Shown here piece after piece: positions 62,575 to 64,000 of a DNA stretch of 64,000 nt. The notes beneath the pieces are model-generated. The model did no database searches, was not told the origin of the DNA, and worked only from the letters and a program-made list of their open reading frames with translations. Position numbers and translations under genes: made by a program. The DNA is from Candidatus Enterococcus myersii (GTDB lineage: Bacteria; Bacillota; Bacilli; Lactobacillales; Enterococcaceae), in NCBI RefSeq assembly GCF_017316025.1, contig NZ_JAFLVT010000008.1, positions 518,281 through 582,280 on the forward strand, given 5' to 3'. Every line of letters starts with the position of its first letter. Position 1 is the first letter of the stretch.

Positions 62575-63888
62575 ATGAAAAAAACAGTAGTTATCGGTGC
62601 CTCCCATAGTGGACAGATGGTAGCAAGTGAAATTAAACGATTTGACCCGGATCATGAGGTTGTTTTAATTGAAAAGGAAAAAAATGTACCCTTTATTGCT
62701 AGTGGTATTAACTTAGTTTTAAAAAATAAAATCCACGATTTATCTGACGCAATCGCCCCCTTAGTCGATTTAGATAAAATTGGGGTTAAGTCTTTTTTTG
62801 GTTATGAAGTTGTTGAGATTAATTGGGATAAAAAAACTATTCGTTATACTAATGGCAAAGGTTTACAAGAAGAGGACTATACTAATTTAGTTCTTGCGAC
62901 CGGTTCTAAACAGTACTTGCCGCGACAATACATGAATGTAAAAAATATTTATAGTTATAAATCATTTTCAGAATCTCTAGATGTTTTGAAAGTGTTAGAA
63001 AATGCTAATACTATTGCGATTTCAGGGACAGGTTATGTTGGGGTAGAATTAGGGGAAGTATTAACCCAATTGAACAAGCAAGTATCTATCATTGGGCCTA
63101 CCAAAAACTTGATACAAGAGTATTACGATCAAGAAATAAGTGATTGTATTAAGCATAAATTTACTAATTACGGTACTTCTCTTTTTTTAGAAAATCAAAT
63201 TATGGATATAAATGAAGAAAATAACAGGCTTAACTTACAACTTTTGGAGGGTTCTGTTGCTTGTGATGTTTTAATAATGGCGAATAATTCAAGGCCTAAT
63301 AGTGAACTATATTGGAATGGTTTAAGAATTTCGCAAGACAAAACAGTAGAAGTTAATCAGTATCTTCAAACCAATCAACCGCAAGTATATGCTATCGGGG
63401 ATCTTATTGCATTACCGAATTTACTGACTAAGAATAAGACAAGACTATCGCTAATTACCGAGGCACGACAAACGGCTAGGATTGCAGCGTTAAATATAGT
63501 TGGGAAAAAAACTGTTATGCCAAAACAACTTAATATTTCTACAACGCAACTTTTTGGATTATATTTTGGTTCAGTGGGCTTAACGAAAGAAAAACTTGAA
63601 CAGTCGAATATTGCCTATAAGACGATTAGGGTTGGAAATCTCTCTTCGTTTGAGAAAATACGAATTTCATTGCATGTGGATTTTAAGGATAGAATAGTGG
63701 GTGTACAAATAGTAAGTGAAAAAAACATCCAGACGTTACTAGATCTGTTGGAAATTGTTATTAGAAGTGGCTGGAAAATGGAAGAGCTATATAGTAATAA
63801 CACATCTTTTTTCCCAATGTCACCAAGTTTTACGTCCGTACTTCATGAAGCTGCAGCCTGCTACTTAGCACAAATACGAGAAGAGTAA
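62575..63888 (+). CDS. NADH-oxidase/CoA-disulfide-reductase-like flavoprotein lacking the redox cysteine
   Basis: 437 residues from ATG 62575 (AAAGGAG about 10 nt upstream). The fold matches Nox/Npx/CoADR: FAD motif VIGASHSGQMVA with the conserved H11, NAD motif ISGTGYVGVELGE (near residue 154), VYAIGDLIAL, and a C-terminal dimerisation domain. At the position of the catalytic cysteine (C43 of nox at 12613) it has Ser43 (FIASGINLVL). Cys-to-Ser forms of Nox are known to release H2O2 instead of water, so this could be a peroxide-forming oxidase or a non-catalytic sensor. It is divergent from the Mga-type gene. The locus may continue beyond the window. Confidence 0.85.
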   Translation: MKKTVVIGASHSGQMVASEIKRFDPDHEVVLIEKEKNVPFIASGINLVLKNKIHDLSDAIAPLVDLDKIGVKSFFGYEVVEINWDKKTIRYTNGKGLQEEDYTNLVLATGSKQYLPRQYMNVKNIYSYKSFSESLDVLKVLENANTIAISGTGYVGVELGEVLTQLNKQVSIIGPTKNLIQEYYDQEISDCIKHKFTNYGTSLFLENQIMDINEENNRLNLQLLEGSVACDVLIMANNSRPNSELYWNGLRISQDKTVEVNQYLQTNQPQVYAIGDLIALPNLLTKNKTRLSLITEARQTARIAALNIVGKKTVMPKQLNISTTQLFGLYFGSVGLTKEKLEQSNIAYKTIRVGNLSSFEKIRISLHVDFKDRIVGVQIVSEKNIQTLLDLLEIVIRSGWKMEELYSNNTSFFPMSPSFTSVLHEAAACYLAQIREE

Positions 63889-64000
63889 TCATTCATAGTA
63901 TTAAACAATTATTGAAATTTTAAAAGGACACAAAAAAATTGCTGTAACGTAATTTTTACTATTTGATTGGTATTAGTAAAGGCAATAAAAAGCAGACCTA

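Overview
The window is chromosomal DNA of a low-GC, Gram-positive lactic acid bacterium. The best fit is Enterococcus or a close relative in the Enterococcaceae. The basis is the mevalonate-type isoprenoid cluster, adhE next to it, the gldA-dhaM-dhaK-dhaL glycerol cluster, phosphoketolase, PepV, OatA, HtrA/RlmH, Mga-type and PocR/AraC-type regulators, strong Shine-Dalgarno sequences, and T-box, leader-peptide and L20-type leader control. No prophage, intact insertion sequence, CRISPR array or resistance island is visible. A complete leuABCD operon suggests a species with more biosynthetic capacity than E. faecalis.

Layout. 1-1.5 kb: tail of a glucose/maltose PTS IICB gene and a MalY-like C-S lyase. 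1.9-4.5 kb: adhE behind a Rex-type operator. 4.9-9.6 kb: an unknown small gene, then the convergent mvaK1-mvaD-mvaK2-fni operon. 9.9-14.8 kb: deoxynucleoside kinase, CorA, a pentapeptide-repeat protein, NADH oxidase and a ClbS/DfsB-family protein. 14.9-19.8 kb: leuABCD behind a leader-peptide attenuator. 20.1-22.0 kb: divergent ohrR/ohr-oxidoreductase. 22.1-27.8 kb: PocR/AraC regulator diverging from gldA-dhaMKL-dhaT. 28.4-29.8 kb: infC-rpmI-rplT. 29.8-32.7 kb: DUF1054 protein, a wall-anchored protein, a tRNA and a membrane protein. 32.7-36.3 kb: a Cys-codon leader peptide and attenuator before mccA-mccB-yrrT-luxS. 36.5-38 kb: thioesterase and aldo/keto reductase. 38.3-40.4 kb: T-box(Asp)-aspS. 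40.5-46 kb: YitT-type protein, OatA-type acetyltransferase and phosphoketolase. 46.1-53.3 kb: nnrD, pepV, a secreted propeller-like protein, and a ytzB / M42 peptidase / thioredoxin / Usp / ytpR neighbourhood. 53.4-55.5 kb: htrA and rlmH, separated by an inverted pair of DnaA boxes. 55.9-60.7 kb: zinc-ribbon protein, DUF1456 protein, rclA-tetR and a DUF2188 protein. 60.9-63.9 kb: a Mga-family regulator diverging from a NADH-oxidase-like protein whose redox cysteine is serine.

How it fits together. Several units manage reducing power and oxidants: adhE with its Rex box, nox, ohrR/ohr, rclA and the glycerol genes. Two amino-acid operons, leu and the cysteine/SAM-recycling operon, are each preceded by a short leader peptide rich in the relevant codon and then an intrinsic terminator, which implies ribosome-mediated attenuation. 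aspS is instead controlled by a T-box. Degenerate intergenic repeats of about 100 bp recur at four places. The items most worth follow-up are the Ser43 NADH-oxidase homologue with its Mga partner, the Cys leader peptide, the interspersed repeat family and the odd tRNA-Pro(CGG).
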